Below, piece by piece: positions 24,765 to 36,476 of a stretch of 64,000 bases of DNA. Both the position numbers and the translations under genes were made by a program. This DNA comes from Avena insularis (lineage: Eukaryota; Streptophyta; Magnoliopsida; Poales; Poaceae). Where the stretch lies: positions 306,870,323-306,934,322 of the forward strand of contig CM042697.1 of the NCBI GenBank assembly GCA_023614405.1. Reading direction: 5' to 3'. The notes under the pieces are model-generated. The model made no database searches and had not been told where the DNA came from. It was given only the letters and a program-made list of their open reading frames with translations. Position 1 is the first letter of the stretch; every line of letters starts with the position of its first letter.

Positions 24765-25643
24765 TTGGGACCATTGCTATCAAGTATGAGGTAACATAAT
24801 CACCTTTTGGAATGCAAAGTTTTGTTTCATATAAGATTGTTTTGGTAACAAGACTTGATCAACCTTGTTAACAAAAGGATTTTAATGAACAAAATAATGT
24901 TTGCACTATGGTTATAGTTGCTTTCTTTTTCCCTTCTCCTTCCTAGTATTTGCTTTAGCTTTAGTTTTGCTAGTTGTTTGCTTCTTTGAGTTTCTTAGAG
25001 CTCCTGTAGTTTGGCTTTTGGTTTGCTTTTGCTTCTTCTGGAAAACTATTTCTGCGAGAATATCAATTTTCATACCCTGAAAATTGGCCAAAAATAAAGT
25101 TTCCCGAAAAATCCCAAAAAATTAAAAATAAATTTTTCATCAAAAGAAGGGGCAGAGTGGCACCTGAGATGACCCAGGGGCCACCCCTAGGCCCCACACC
25201 TATGGTAGGCGCAGGTCCACCACTGGTGGCTCCTAGGGGGGTATGGCCCAACTGGGCCCCTCCAGACTGCCTCCTCAAAGCCACCTTCTTTCTCTCTCCC
25301 GAAAAACACTGGAAAACTTTCTCAAGCTCGAGTTCTTGCTGTTCTTGCTCACGATTTTCGATCTCCTTGTTCAGCCCATCTCAAGTGCTGATTTTTGGAG
25401 GGATTGTTCCTTGGCATGTGCCTCCTCCACCTGTCCAACTAGATTTGTGATTGGTAGATTGTATCTTGAGTATTTTTCTACTTTAGGTGACAGGTTGTTT
25501 GAGCTTGCATGCTTGTTCTATGCTTAGAAACTTTGTTTTGATGCATGTGTAGTCCTCTAGCAAGTTCCTATAGTAGTTGCTCATCATTTATCAACTTAGA
25601 AATTGCTTGGCTTGATGGTTGTCTAAAAATTTCAGTAAAGAGG
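24765..25643 (+). other. Noncoding spacer in B where pol would be expected
   Basis: About 0.9 kb without a convincing frame joins the protease to the next frame. Autonomous relatives carry several kilobases of RT, RNase H and integrase here. A GC-rich patch at 25150-25280 resembles the LTR leader sections of A and B. I see nothing else in it. Confidence 0.6.
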
Positions 25644-26742
25644 ATGAGTGCTTATCCACTGAATCAATATGACTTGACGGTGCATGATCCAATGAAGGTT
25701 CATCGTGAGGAGGCAGTTTTTCCTTCCATATATCCATGCCATGAATTTATGAGAGCTGCGGGGATCCTCCAAGATTTCCAAACTTTGGTTACAAGAGCAG
25801 GGTTGGAGCACTTTGTTGAAGGTGAACCAATCCAATATGTTAAGCTAACCATGGCTTTTATGCAGGACTTCCGGTTCACTTGGTCTACTTCTAATCACAT
25901 GGTCCATTACAAAATATATAATATACCTGTTAACCTGCCTTTTGCTGATTCCTGTGCAGCAATTAGAGTACCTCAGTGGGGATGTTGTGAGAAGATCAAG
26001 TAAAGGCCCAAGTCACTTGTTGATTTGTATGCTAAGATTTTCCAAGGTTTCAACTTCTCCAAGGAAAGTGGTAAAATTCGGAACATCCAGCTCCCAGCTA
26101 TTAGATACTTTGCCTATTTCAGTACCAAGTGTGTTCTTGCTAGAAAGACTGCTAGAAAGTTGTCTTCTTTTGATCTAGCTTTTATTGCAGCTGCTCTGAA
26201 TAGGAATAGTTCTTATAGCTTGGGTGCTTTGATAGCTCACCGTCTCACCACCAACCGTGAGAAGGGTGGAATTTGTGGTGGTCTCATTGCTTCTTGGTTG
26301 CTAGCTTTCCATGGTTTAGAGCCTCATTATTCAGATTTTCAATTTTCCATAGAGAGGCTTGATATTAAATCCATGATTCAGCATGTTTTTTTTCTTTGGG
26401 GGCTAATGTGAGAAGTTTGCCATATGAATTATCTTTTGTCCAGCAAGGTCGAAGAAAAGGTAGGAGTGAGAAAATAGTTTATTTTCCTGCACCTGCTTTA
26501 TTTAACTTTGATAATAGGCAAGGATGGTCACTTATGGAGGAGGAGGTTGACACTTATGTGGGAGAACTCTCCCAGCAAGAGGAGAATGTTGAAGAGGATG
26601 CCGAAGACAATTCGGTTCAGCCCTCCAACTTGGGAGAGTGTGCATACCAGCAACCCTCATTTGATTGGGGTGCGTCTTCTTGTTCTTCACAGGTGCCTGA
26701 CTATGATCATTCCTATGATGACCCACCAGCATGGAGTTATTA

Positions 26743-29700
26743 TGTCACATCCCAAGATTTTCCAAATCTTGTAATGTGAAAAATAAATGAATAAAATAAA
26801 AACTTTGTTGATTTTCAGGGTGAGAAGAAACTTTTTGATTCCAATTGGAAACCTTCAAACCTATTTTGATCAAGATAAATCCTAAAGGGGTTTAAAAAGA
26901 TAAACAATTAATAAAGGAAGTTTTAAATATTTGGATTTACTATTTTGCCTCTTTTAATATAAAGATTTGGTTTCCAAAGAAAAGGTGGATTTATAAATAA
27001 AGATTGTTTTATAGAGCCAAATTAAACCTTGGCCAAGCTTTGAAATAAAATGTTTTGCTTTGATTAAAAGAGTAAAGGTTTATTTAAACAAAATAATGAG
27101 GATTTATTAATATCCAATTTTATTAAAGTAAAGGCTTTTCCCATTTTAAATAAAACATCAAAACTTATTAAATTATTTTAAATAAGATTCCCAAGTATTT
27201 TATATTCTCAAGTAAAACCTACTGAAGAGTTTTGGTTTTATTTTACATTTCAAAATAAAGATTTTAATAAAGCAAACCCTATTTGATTTAATAACTAAGG
27301 TCCATTTTACTTAATCATTAATGGACCCTAAAATAAAAATGTTATTTTATTTTAAACAAGTTTTCCAAGTATCTTATATTTTCAAATAAAACCTACTGAT
27401 TTGGTTTTGGATAATATTTAATTTTCAAATGAAGATTTTAAATAAATCAAATCCTATTTTGATTTAATAAACGAGGTCTATTCATTTAATTATAAATGGA
27501 CCCTAAAATAAAAACATTATTTTTATTTCTGGGACTTGGATTATGTTGTTAAACAGAACCAAAGCACAACACAAAGTTTGGTGAATGTTTGAATTGAATT
27601 GAATGTTTGAATTGTTGTTTGAAATTCAAAACAGAAAATAGAATTGGAAAAAGAAAAAGCATTCAGGAAAAAAATAGAAACAGGCAGCAGCCCAGCCGAC
27701 CAAGCCCAATAAGCCCAACAAACAGCCCACTCACTCCTTCCCGAAGAAAACGATTCACACTCAGCTTTTAACCCGCGCAGACGCTGACTTGTGGACCCCA
27801 ACTCCTTCTCTCACTCCACTGACGAAACGGCCCCACCCGAGCCTTCTTCCTCACCCGCGACGACCTCTTCTCCCTCCCCTCGTCGCCGTTTCTGGCAGTG
27901 ATTCTGCGGCTTCAATTCACCTTAATGCGGCCACCATTACTTGCCGTGACCACGCCCATTTAAACGCCAGCGTCTTCCCTCCATTTCCCCTCTGTCTCCT
28001 CCCCCAAATGCGCCCCCAGGCTGTCGAATTTAGCTCAAACACCGCCACTGTCCGACGACGCTCTGGCGAGGATTCCGGCAGCACCACGCCACCCCTAGCC
28101 TCCTCGAGCACGCAGATGTGATCCCCATCACCTGGCGGACCTTTCTACAGCCGCAGCTCGCTCTCGCACGCCCCTGAGCCTCGGCAACAACGACTCCAAG
28201 TGCCGCCACCGTCTGGTTGAACTCCGGCGAGTGCCCCAGGTAGTTTCTGTCCGCCCCTCCCCTCTCGTTGATGCTCTCGCACGCTCCTCTCTTGCGCGCA
28301 TCTAACACTGCTCTCCGTTTGCCTTAGCGCGCTCAGTAAGTTCGTCTTTGACAGCACCAGAGCTTGCCCGTAGCCAGAACGAACTCCGTCGAAAGATTAA
28401 GGACAACCCTGTGCGCCCCCTGCCCAGCAACAACACGTTGAGCATCAGCAAGCTTCCATGATTCTGGTGATCTATCCCATTGTTCCTCTAGCTCCCTGTA
28501 TCGTCGGCGCCGTCATCGTCTGGCCGCTCCGCCGCCAGCCACCGCCGCAGCGCCGCTAGTTTTAGGTCGAGCTTGCAGCAGCTGTCCGATCTCGATCTAG
28601 TGGCTAGGATAGAAGCTAGGCGAAAGGGTAAGTAGCATCTGCGCACCGCACAATCTGACTTGATCCAACGCGCCAGAGCAGTCGATCCAACCGAAACGGT
28701 ATGGACGAATCAGAACACGCCGCGTGTCACTGGATGATTTAAAGCAGAATTTGAAAACAGATTTAGATGCAAATTTGAAACCCTTGTAAATTTTGATCCA
28801 CACGTCCAAATTTTGGAAACTTTATATCAATGGAATCAGTGGAGCAAGCCCTAGCCAACCATGCCATTTGTTTAGTAAAAAGCTTCTGGAAAAATGTTTG
28901 TTTTTGCAGAAACATTTGTATGCTTGTTTAGATTATAAAAATTGTTCAAAAATGATTTTGGGGATAAAATCTTTGGCAAATGGTGTGATTTGAACCTACT
29001 GACCATAGGAAACACTTTGTGGATTCAAAAATGTATTTGGTGAAACGAAATAATGATTCTTTGATTTAAAACCAATTCTAGTCAAATAAAAATATAGTTT
29101 ATTTATTAAAAATGGTTTTGGAAGAAAACTTTTGGGAAATGTTTTGTTTCAAACTCTCTGACCCCAAACACCAAGTTTTATGGTTTGAAAACATATTTGG
29201 TGAACCCTATAGATTAATGCCTTAGTCAAAATATTTCTACACCACATAAAATGAAACTTTGTTTTGAAAATGGTTTATGAAGTGTAACATTTTGCAAATA
29301 ACTTTGCCACTTTACAAAATGACCAATAGGTGTTATCAAATGTTTATGACCCATTAGGAACCACTTTTTCAAATAAAACAAAGCTTGGCATGTTTGCATG
29401 CATTACCTGGACTTTGTTATTTTATGTGATGAATTGCTTGATTGGTAGATTGAGTTTGTGCCTTGCTTGATTGAATTGTAGTGACTTGAAGAGTGTGATT
29501 GTTGCAAGGACAAGGAGTGAACTTATACCCTCTACCAAAAAGGCAAGTGATGCTTCATACTTTTGTCCCATTACTTTCACTATGCATTAGTGATCTTTTC
29601 TAAGTAAAACTTGCATGGAATTTTGCTAAGTATAAACCTTGCTATAGGAAAATCTAGTAGATGAAACCTTAGTAGAAATCTTCCTAAGTTAAGATTCCTA

Positions 29701-30792
29701 CTACAATCATGCTTAGCTTAGCTAATAGAAAACAAGGGTGGAATATATATTCACACTATGGAAAAATTTCTAAGTCTGAGGACTTGTGTTTTTGTTTAAT
29801 AAAACAACTAAGTTAATGAATCACCTGGGTGGAATGGTAATTGCTTGGTGGATTTTGGTTGAGTGGTTCACAAGGCCCATGTCTATGGTTTACCTTGTGT
29901 ATCTCACTTGTGGATGGCCACCCAGTAACAAAGAGATTTGAGATGTCAAATGTTGAGAAGCTTCAAGTGCAACCACTTGGCATTATGGGCTCTGCCTGGA
30001 TCATATAGGTTGCAAGAACTTAGCCATATGGACAGTTGGTGGTAGAGTTTGATAGGTTGGAGCAACGTCCATTTTGGTCTAAGGGAAGGCTTCTGAAAGA
30101 TCTTGTCTTGGGAAACCAAGTCTTGTGGGGAAAGTACACCACCTCTGCAGAGTGTAAAATCTAAGTACTTAGCCATGTCCCTGGTAAAGGACAATTTGAG
30201 CATCAAGACATGGAAGCAATCAAGAATCTCATCATTCAAATTTCTAAGTTAAAAACTTGTGGTTTGAACAAGGGTTAAAGGATCTTCAATCTTTGATTGG
30301 GAGAAATGATTTTGTCAAGCAAAAACTGAGTGGTTTCAAATGTTAAGGAAAAATCTATTTTGAGCAATGCAAGCCTCAACTCCACTTAGCCAAATGCATA
30401 TAGATGATAGACTCCACTATTCTACCATAGTATCACTTGCCAATACAATTCAAATGTATTGACCCTTTGTGGCTGTAACTTGTTATGTTGCAGGTTTGAT
30501 TGATATTAGTGAAGTTGATTGATTAGGATTACAAGTCTACAACCAACATGTCTGCCTGTGGCACTTTGAAGATGAAGGACCCCATGCTTATAGTTATTCC
30601 GCTGCAATGTAATGTAATAGCCAAATGAGCTATGTAAGATGTAATAAAATTATGTTATTCCTGGTTATAAAGTTATATTATGACCTTTGTTTCTTGATAT
30701 TACATCTTAACTGTGGATGCTAGCTATTGGTCGAGGGACTAGCATTGTAAATACAGGGGACTCTACCTTATTTAAAGGTTGGGACCCTTACA
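26743..30792 (+). repeat. 5' LTR of L (4,050 bp)
   Basis: An AT-rich first kilobase is followed by a CpG-rich block (about 27770-28600) and then a long AT-rich section. Three stretches (29910-29980, 30441-30465, 30718-30729) match the LTR of G in the same order. Short frames in the GC-rich block are broken or altered between the two LTRs and are not genes. Confidence 0.93.
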
Positions 30793-30794
30793 GA

Positions 30795-30810
30795 TGGTAT
30801 CAGAGCATTG
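30795..30810 (+). other. Primer-binding site of L
   Basis: TGGTATCAGAGCATTG starts two bases after the 5' LTR and matches the 3' end of plant initiator Met-tRNA, the primer used by G and C as well. Confidence 0.85.
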
Positions 30811-31015
30811 TGTTGCCTGTAGGATTTGTAAACCTAGGATTGGACAAAAACCCCTTAGAAAAATAGGAGTTGTATTCGTTCCAAAACTTATTTACAAACA
30901 ATCTTGTAAACTCTTTCCACAACCATTTTGGTTTTTGATTCTACATCTCATCTATTTCAACTTGATGGAAAAACCTACCCCATGGCCAAAGACTACACCA
31001 TGTGCAAAGGACTTC

Positions 31016-31111
31016 TTCAACTCTAATGACTTCAACTTCTTCAACTCTAATGACTTCAACTTCTTCAACTCTAATGACTTCAACTTATTCAACTCTAATG
31101 ACTTCAACATC
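31016..31111 (+). repeat. 24-bp tandem repeat, four copies, in the L leader
   Basis: Four copies of TTCAACTCTAATGACTTCAA plus four bases lie between primer-binding site and gag. In one frame (30779-31153) each unit reads FNSNDFNF with minor changes. It lies in the untranslated leader, so the frame is probably incidental. Confidence 0.85.
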
Positions 31112-31545
31112 TTCAGCATATTCACCAAGGACTTCCAACTTGGATACCACTAAGGACTACAAGTGAGACAAGAAATCTTGCTTAAGATTTGGAGATTAAG
31201 GAAAAACAAGTTAGAAGGATCCCACATCATTTGAAGTATTTGTGACCAAGAGTTTTCCCAAGGAAACCATGATCTCATGCAAGATGAAACAACCAAAAAG
31301 GAGGATGGAAAGATCTCAAGTGAACCATATAGATGGACCACCATATTTTAGTTAAGTCAAACACACCAACTTATGTGGTGTAACAAAAATATTTTGTTGC
31401 CTAAAAATGTGCTTGAACTTTGTTGTTTGAGTGAAATGTTTGTTTGTGATTGCTTGCACATTGCTTGTGTGAATTGTGATGTGTGTGATTAGAACCCTTA
31501 CTTAGAAATATTTTGCCTATTCTAATCCCAATCTAACCCACACAG

Positions 31546-32304
31546 ATGACTATTCCAAGAGACACCAACATCAAGGTTGATGACAACAACAACAACCAAG
31601 AGGACCACATGAGAGAACTTATAGCAACCCAAAACCAGTTGAGCCAAGAGACAACTCAGCTTTTAGACAACAACAATGGACTAGACCCAGCCATACAAAG
31701 GATTTTGAAACTTCAATCCCAATTGTTGCAAGGATTGGTTACCCAAATGATCAACATGGGAGAAAACTTTTCCCAAAGAGCTAATGACAACAAGGATGAC
31801 AAAAATGCTATTCTAGAGGGAGCCAAAGCTTGCAATATTTGTAGGGACAAGGATCATGCATCCAAGGAACATGAATATCAATGCCCCAAGAAGAGAGAAA
31901 GATTTCCCACCTTTGAAATGAGTCATGAAGAGCATGAACTAGAAGAACTCCTAGCTTTGGAGAGACCCAAAAAGAAGAAGAAGGATAAAAGCCAGTTGCA
32001 ATGTTACAATTGCAAAGAGAAGGGACACTGTGCCAGTGATTTCCTAGAAAAGAAGAAGAACCAAGGAAACAAACAAGTGGAAATGATACCAAAGTAAAAG
32101 AAAGATATTAGCCAAGTGTGGTGCAACAACTGCAAAGATCTAGGACATTATGCAAGCAACTGTCCAGAAAAGATGAAGCACAAGATAAACAAGCCTATGA
32201 AGGATCTCAGCCTTGTTACATATTTCAAATGCAAGGAACTAGGCCACTATGCAAACTTCTGTCCAGGAAGGTTACACCAAGATCCCAAGCAAGACAAGAT
32301 GTAA
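31546..32304 (+). pseudogene. Gag-like zinc-knuckle protein of L, one stop
   Basis: One frame of 252 codons is interrupted only by TAA at 32095-32097. The N-terminal third is polar with an Asn-rich run and has LIATQNQL, like the LLATQNQL stretch in the gag of G. Four Cys/His units follow: a loose one at CNICRDKDH, CYNCKEKGHCASDF (last Cys lost), CNNCKDLGHYASNC (complete CX2CX4HX4C) and YFKCKELGHYANFC (first Cys changed to Tyr). Zinc knuckles bind the element's RNA during packaging. The capsid core seen in G is absent, so this is a reduced protein. If expressed it might mark L RNA for packaging into G particles; that is inference. Confidence 0.72.
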
Positions 32305-32376
32305 ATTAGTTGGAAAAATTTTAAGGGTGGTAGTACCCTAGATGCTTTTGAGCCAACTTGTAACCCTAGCCTTCCC

Positions 32377-32395
32377 AAATCTCGGGATGAGATTT
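32377..32395 (+). other. Inverted repeat (hairpin) before the L polypurine tract
   Basis: Arms AAATCTC (32377-32383) and GAGATTT (32389-32395) pair perfectly around GGGAT. Compared with G the outer pair has changed from G-C to A-T on both sides, a compensated change, although no reading frame covers this stretch in L. Confidence 0.7.
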
Positions 32396-32413
32396 ATTTT
32401 AAGGGTGGTAGCC
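32396..32413 (+). other. Polypurine tract region of L
   Basis: AAGGGTGGTAG before the LTR start corresponds to AAGAGGGGTAG in G2 and lies at the same distance from the hairpin. Confidence 0.6.
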
Positions 32414-35400
32414 TGTCACATCCCAAGATTTTCCAAATCTTGTAATGTGAAAAATAAATGAATAAAATAAAAACTTTGTTGATTTTCAGGGTGAGAAGAA
32501 ACTTTTTGATTCCAATTGGAAACCTTCAAACCTATTTTGATCAAGATAAATCCTAAAGGGGTTTAAAAAGATAAACAATTAATAAAGGAAGTTTTAAATA
32601 TTTGGATTTACTATTTTGCATCTTTTAATAAAAAGATTTGGTTTCCAAAGAAAAGGTGGATTTATAAATAAAGATTGTTTTATAGAGCCAAATTAAACCT
32701 TGGCCAAGCTTTGAAATAAAATGTTTTGCTTTGATTAAAAGAGTAAAGGTTTATTTAAACAAAATAATGAGGATTTATTAATATCCAATTTTATTAAAGT
32801 AAAGGCTTTTCCCATTTTAAATAAAACATCAAAACTTATTAAATTATTTTAAATAAGATTCCCAAGTATTTTATATTCTCAAGTAAAACCTACTGAAGAG
32901 TTTTGGTTTTATTTTAGATTTCAAAATAAAGATTTTAATAAAACAAACCCTATTTGATTTAATAACTAAGTTCCATTTTATTTAATCATTAATGGACCCT
33001 AAAATAAAAATGTTATTTTATTTTAAACAAGTTTTCCAAGTATCTTATATTTTCAAATAAAACCTACTGATTTGGTTTTGGATAATATTTAATTTTCAAA
33101 TGAAGATTTTAAATAAATCAAATCCTATTTTGATTTAATAAACGAGGTCTATTCATTTAATTATAAATGGAACCTAAAATAAAAACATTATTTTTATTTC
33201 TGGGACTTGGATTATGTTGTTAAACAGAACCAAAGCACAACACAAAGTTTGGTGAATGTTTGAATTGAATTGAATGTTTGAATTGTTGTTTGAAATTCAA
33301 AACAGAAAATAGAATTGGAAAAAGAAAAAGCATTCAGGAAAAAAATAGAAACAGGCAGCAGCCCAGCCGACCAAGCCCAATAAGCCCAACAAACACCCCA
33401 CTCACTCCTTCCCGAAGAAAACGATTCACACTCAGCTTTTAACCCGCGCAGACGCTGACTTGTGGACCCCAACTCCTTCTCTCACTCCACTGACGAAACG
33501 GCCCCACACCCGAGCCTTCTTCCTCACCCGCGACGACCTCTTCTCCCTCCCCTCGTCGCCATTTCTGGCAGTGATTCCGCGGCTTCAATTCACCTTAATA
33601 CGGCCACCATTACTCGCCATGACCACGCCCATTTAAACGCCAGCGTCTCCCCTCCATTTCCCCTCTGTCTCCTCCCCCAAGTGCGCCCCCAGGCTGTCGA
33701 ATTTAGCTCAAACACCGCCACTGTCCGACGATGCTCCGGCGAGGATTCCGGCAGCACCACGCCACCCCTAGCCTCCTCGAGCACGCAGCTGTGATCCCCA
33801 TCACCTGGCGGACCTTTCTGCAGCCATAGCTCGCTCTCGCGCGCCCCTGAGCCTCGGCAACAACGACTCCAAGCGCCGCCACCATCTGGTTGAACTCCGG
33901 CGAGTGCCCCAGGTAGTTTCTGTCCGCCCCTTCCCCTCTCGTTGATGCTCTCGCACGCTCCTCTCTCGCGCGCATCTAACACTGCTCTCCGTTTGCCTTA
34001 GCACGCTCAGTAAGTTCGTCTTCGACAGCACCAGAGCTCGCCCGTTGCCAGAACGAACTCCGGCGAAAGATTAAGGACAACCCCGTGCGCCCCCTGCCCA
34101 GCAACAACAACGTTGAGCATCAGCAAGCTTCGGCGATTCTGGTGAGCTATCCCATTGTTCCTCTAGCTCCTCAGATCGCGGTGCCGTCATCGTCGGCGCT
34201 CACCGCCCATACCACGCCAGCGCCGCTAGTTTTAGGTCGAGCTTGCAGCAGCCGTCCGATCTCGATCTAGTGGATAGGATAGAAGCTAGGCGAAAGGGTA
34301 AGTAGCATCTGCGCACCGCACGATCTGACTTGATCCAACGCGCCAGAGCAGTCGATCCAACCAAAACGGTATGGACGAATCAGAACACGCCGCGTGTCAC
34401 TGGATGATTTAAAACATAATTTGAAAACAGATTTAAATGCAAATTTGAAACCCTTGTAACTTTTGATCCACACGTCCAAATTTTGCAAACTTTATATCAA
34501 TGGAATCAGTGGAGCAAGCCCTAGCCAACCATGCCATTTTTTAGTAAAAATCTTCTGGAAAAATGTTTGTTTTTGCAGAAACATTTGTATGCTTGTTTAG
34601 ATTATAAAAATTGTTCAAAAATGATTTTGGGGATAAAATCTTTGGCAAATGGTGTGATTTGAACCTACTGACCATAGGAAACACTTTGTGGATTCAAAAA
34701 TGTATTTGGTGAAACAAAATAATGATTCTTTGATTTAAAACCAATTCTAGTCAAATAAAAATATAGTTTATTTATTAAAAATGGTTTTGGAAGAAAACTT
34801 TTGGGAAATGTTTTGTTTCAAACTCTCTGACCCCAAACACCAAGTTTTATGGTTTGAAAACATATTGTTGAACCCTATAGATTAATGCCCTAGTCAAAAT
34901 ATTTCTACACCACATAAAATGATACTTTGTTTTGAAAATGGTTTATGAAGTGAAACCTTTTGCAAATAACTTTGCCACTTTACAAAATGACCAATATGTG
35001 TTATAAAATGTTTATGACCCATTAGGAACCACTTTTTCAAATAAAACAAAGCTTGGAATGTTTGCATGCATTACCTTGACTTTGTTATTTTATGTGATGA
35101 ATTGCTTGATTGGTAGATTGAGTTTGTGCCTTGCTTGATTGAATTGTAGTGACTTGAAGAGTGTGATTGTTGCAAGGAAAAGGAGTGAACTTATACCCTC
35201 TACCAAAAAGGAAAGTGATGCTTCATACTTTTGTCCCATTACTTTCACTATGCATTAGTGATCTTTTCTAAGTAAAACTTGCATGGAATTTCGCTAAGTA
35301 TAAACCTTGCTATAGGAAAATCTAGTAGATGAAACCTTAGTAGAAATCTTCCTAAGTTAAGATTCCTACTACAATCATGCTTAGCTTAGCTAATAGAAAA

Positions 35401-36458
35401 CAAGGGTGGAATATATATTCACACTATGGAAAAATTTCTAAGTCTGAGGACTTGTGTTTTTGTTTAATAAAACAACTAAGTTAATGAATCACCTGGGTGG
35501 AATGGTAATTGCTTGGTGGATTTTGGTTGAGTGGTTCACAAGGCCCATGTCTATGGTTTACCTTGTGTCTCTCACTTGTGGATGGCCACCCAGTAACAAA
35601 GAGATTTGAGATGTCAAATGTTGAGAAGCTTCAAGTGCAACCACTTGGCATTATGGGCTCTGCCTGGATCATATAGGTTGCAAGAACTTAGCCATATGGA
35701 CAGTTGGTGGTAGAGTTTGATAGGTTGGAACGCGTCCATTTTGGTCTAAGGGAAGGCTTCTGAAAGATCTTGTCTTGGGAAACCAAGTCTTGTGGGGAAA
35801 GTGCACCACCTCTGCAGAGTGTAAAATCTAAGTACTTAGCCATGTCCCTGGTAAAGGACAATTTGAGCATCAAGACATGGAAGCAATCAAGAATCTCATC
35901 ATTCAAATTTCTAAGTTAAAAACTTGTGGTTTGAACAAGGGTTAAAGGATCTTCAATCTTTGATTGGGAGAAATGATTTTGTCAAGCAAAAACTTAGTGT
36001 TTTCAAATGTTAAGGAAAAATCTATTTTGAGCAATGCAAGCCTCAACTCCACTTAGCCAAATGCATATAGATGATAGACTCCACTATTCTACCATAGTAT
36101 CACTTGCCAATACAATTCAAATGTATTGACCCTTTGTGGCTGTAACTTGTTATGTTGCAGGTTTGATTGATATTAGTGAAGTTGATTGATTAGGATTACT
36201 AGTCTACAACCAACATGTCTGCCTGTGGCACTTTGAAGATGAAGGACCCCATGCTTATAGTTATCCGCTGCAATGTAATGTAATAGCCAAATGAGCTATG
36301 TAAGATGTAATAAAATTATGTTATTCCTGGTTATAAAGTTATATTATGACCTTTGTTTCTTGATATTACATCTTAACTGTGGATGCTAGCTATTGATCCA
36401 GGGACTAACATTGTAAACATAGGGGACTCTACCTTATTTAAAGGTTGGGACCCTTACA
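32414..36458 (+). repeat. 3' LTR of L (4,045 bp)
   Basis: It is collinear with 26743-30792. Differences are few in the AT-rich part and denser in the CpG-rich block (about 33440-34260), where they are mostly C/T and G/A changes. It is followed by TATTA and the remainder of B's interrupted ORF. Confidence 0.93.
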
Positions 36459-36476
36459 TATTATCCGCTCTACTGA

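Larger units (their letters stand above)
26743..36458 (+). mobile_element. Large non-autonomous LTR retrotransposon L (LARD-like)
   Basis: Two LTRs of about 4.05 kb flank an interior of only 1,621 bp. Both ends are clean: TGTCACATCCC at the start, CCCTTACA at the end, and a perfect 5-bp target duplication TATTA at 26738-26742 and 36459-36463. The interior holds a primer-binding site, a zinc-knuckle gag-like frame, a hairpin and a polypurine tract, but no protease or polymerase. The LTRs look nearly identical (I count about seven differences in the first 800 bp), so the insertion is fairly young. It interrupts the downstream ORF of B. LTR segments, primer site and 3' end are shared with the chromodomain family G. 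Confidence 0.93.
25644..36476 (+). pseudogene. Athila-type downstream ORF of B, split by element L
   Basis: The frame starts MSAYPLNQYDL at 25644. It has an in-frame TAA at 26001, a frameshift in a T-run near 26390, and is then cut by L at 26742. Past L it continues at 36464 and stops at TGA 36474-36476, so the uninterrupted frame was about 370 codons. Recognisable segments are YKIYNIPVNLPFADSC, NIQLPAIRYFAYFSTKCVLA and an acidic tail. It resembles the large unassigned protein of plant Athila-type elements (ATHILA ORF-1-like in family databases). Its role is unknown; proposals in the literature include an envelope-like or capsid-related protein. No signal peptide or clear membrane segment is visible. 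Confidence 0.65.

Noticed and set aside
27789..28121. Ser/Pro-rich frame in the L LTR, repeated at 33462-33794
   Set aside because: Both copies are the same LTR segment, opposite-strand frames of equal length exist, and the N-terminal part is shifted by a 2-bp indel between copies.
31016..31111. Possible CRISPR-like repeat
   Set aside because: The 24-bp units are directly adjacent with no spacers, in a plant retrotransposon leader.
30779..31153. Frame with four FNSNDFNF repeats as a possible protein
   Set aside because: It starts upstream of or within the primer-binding site of L and covers the leader. The 24-bp unit length is a multiple of three, which keeps the frame open by chance.
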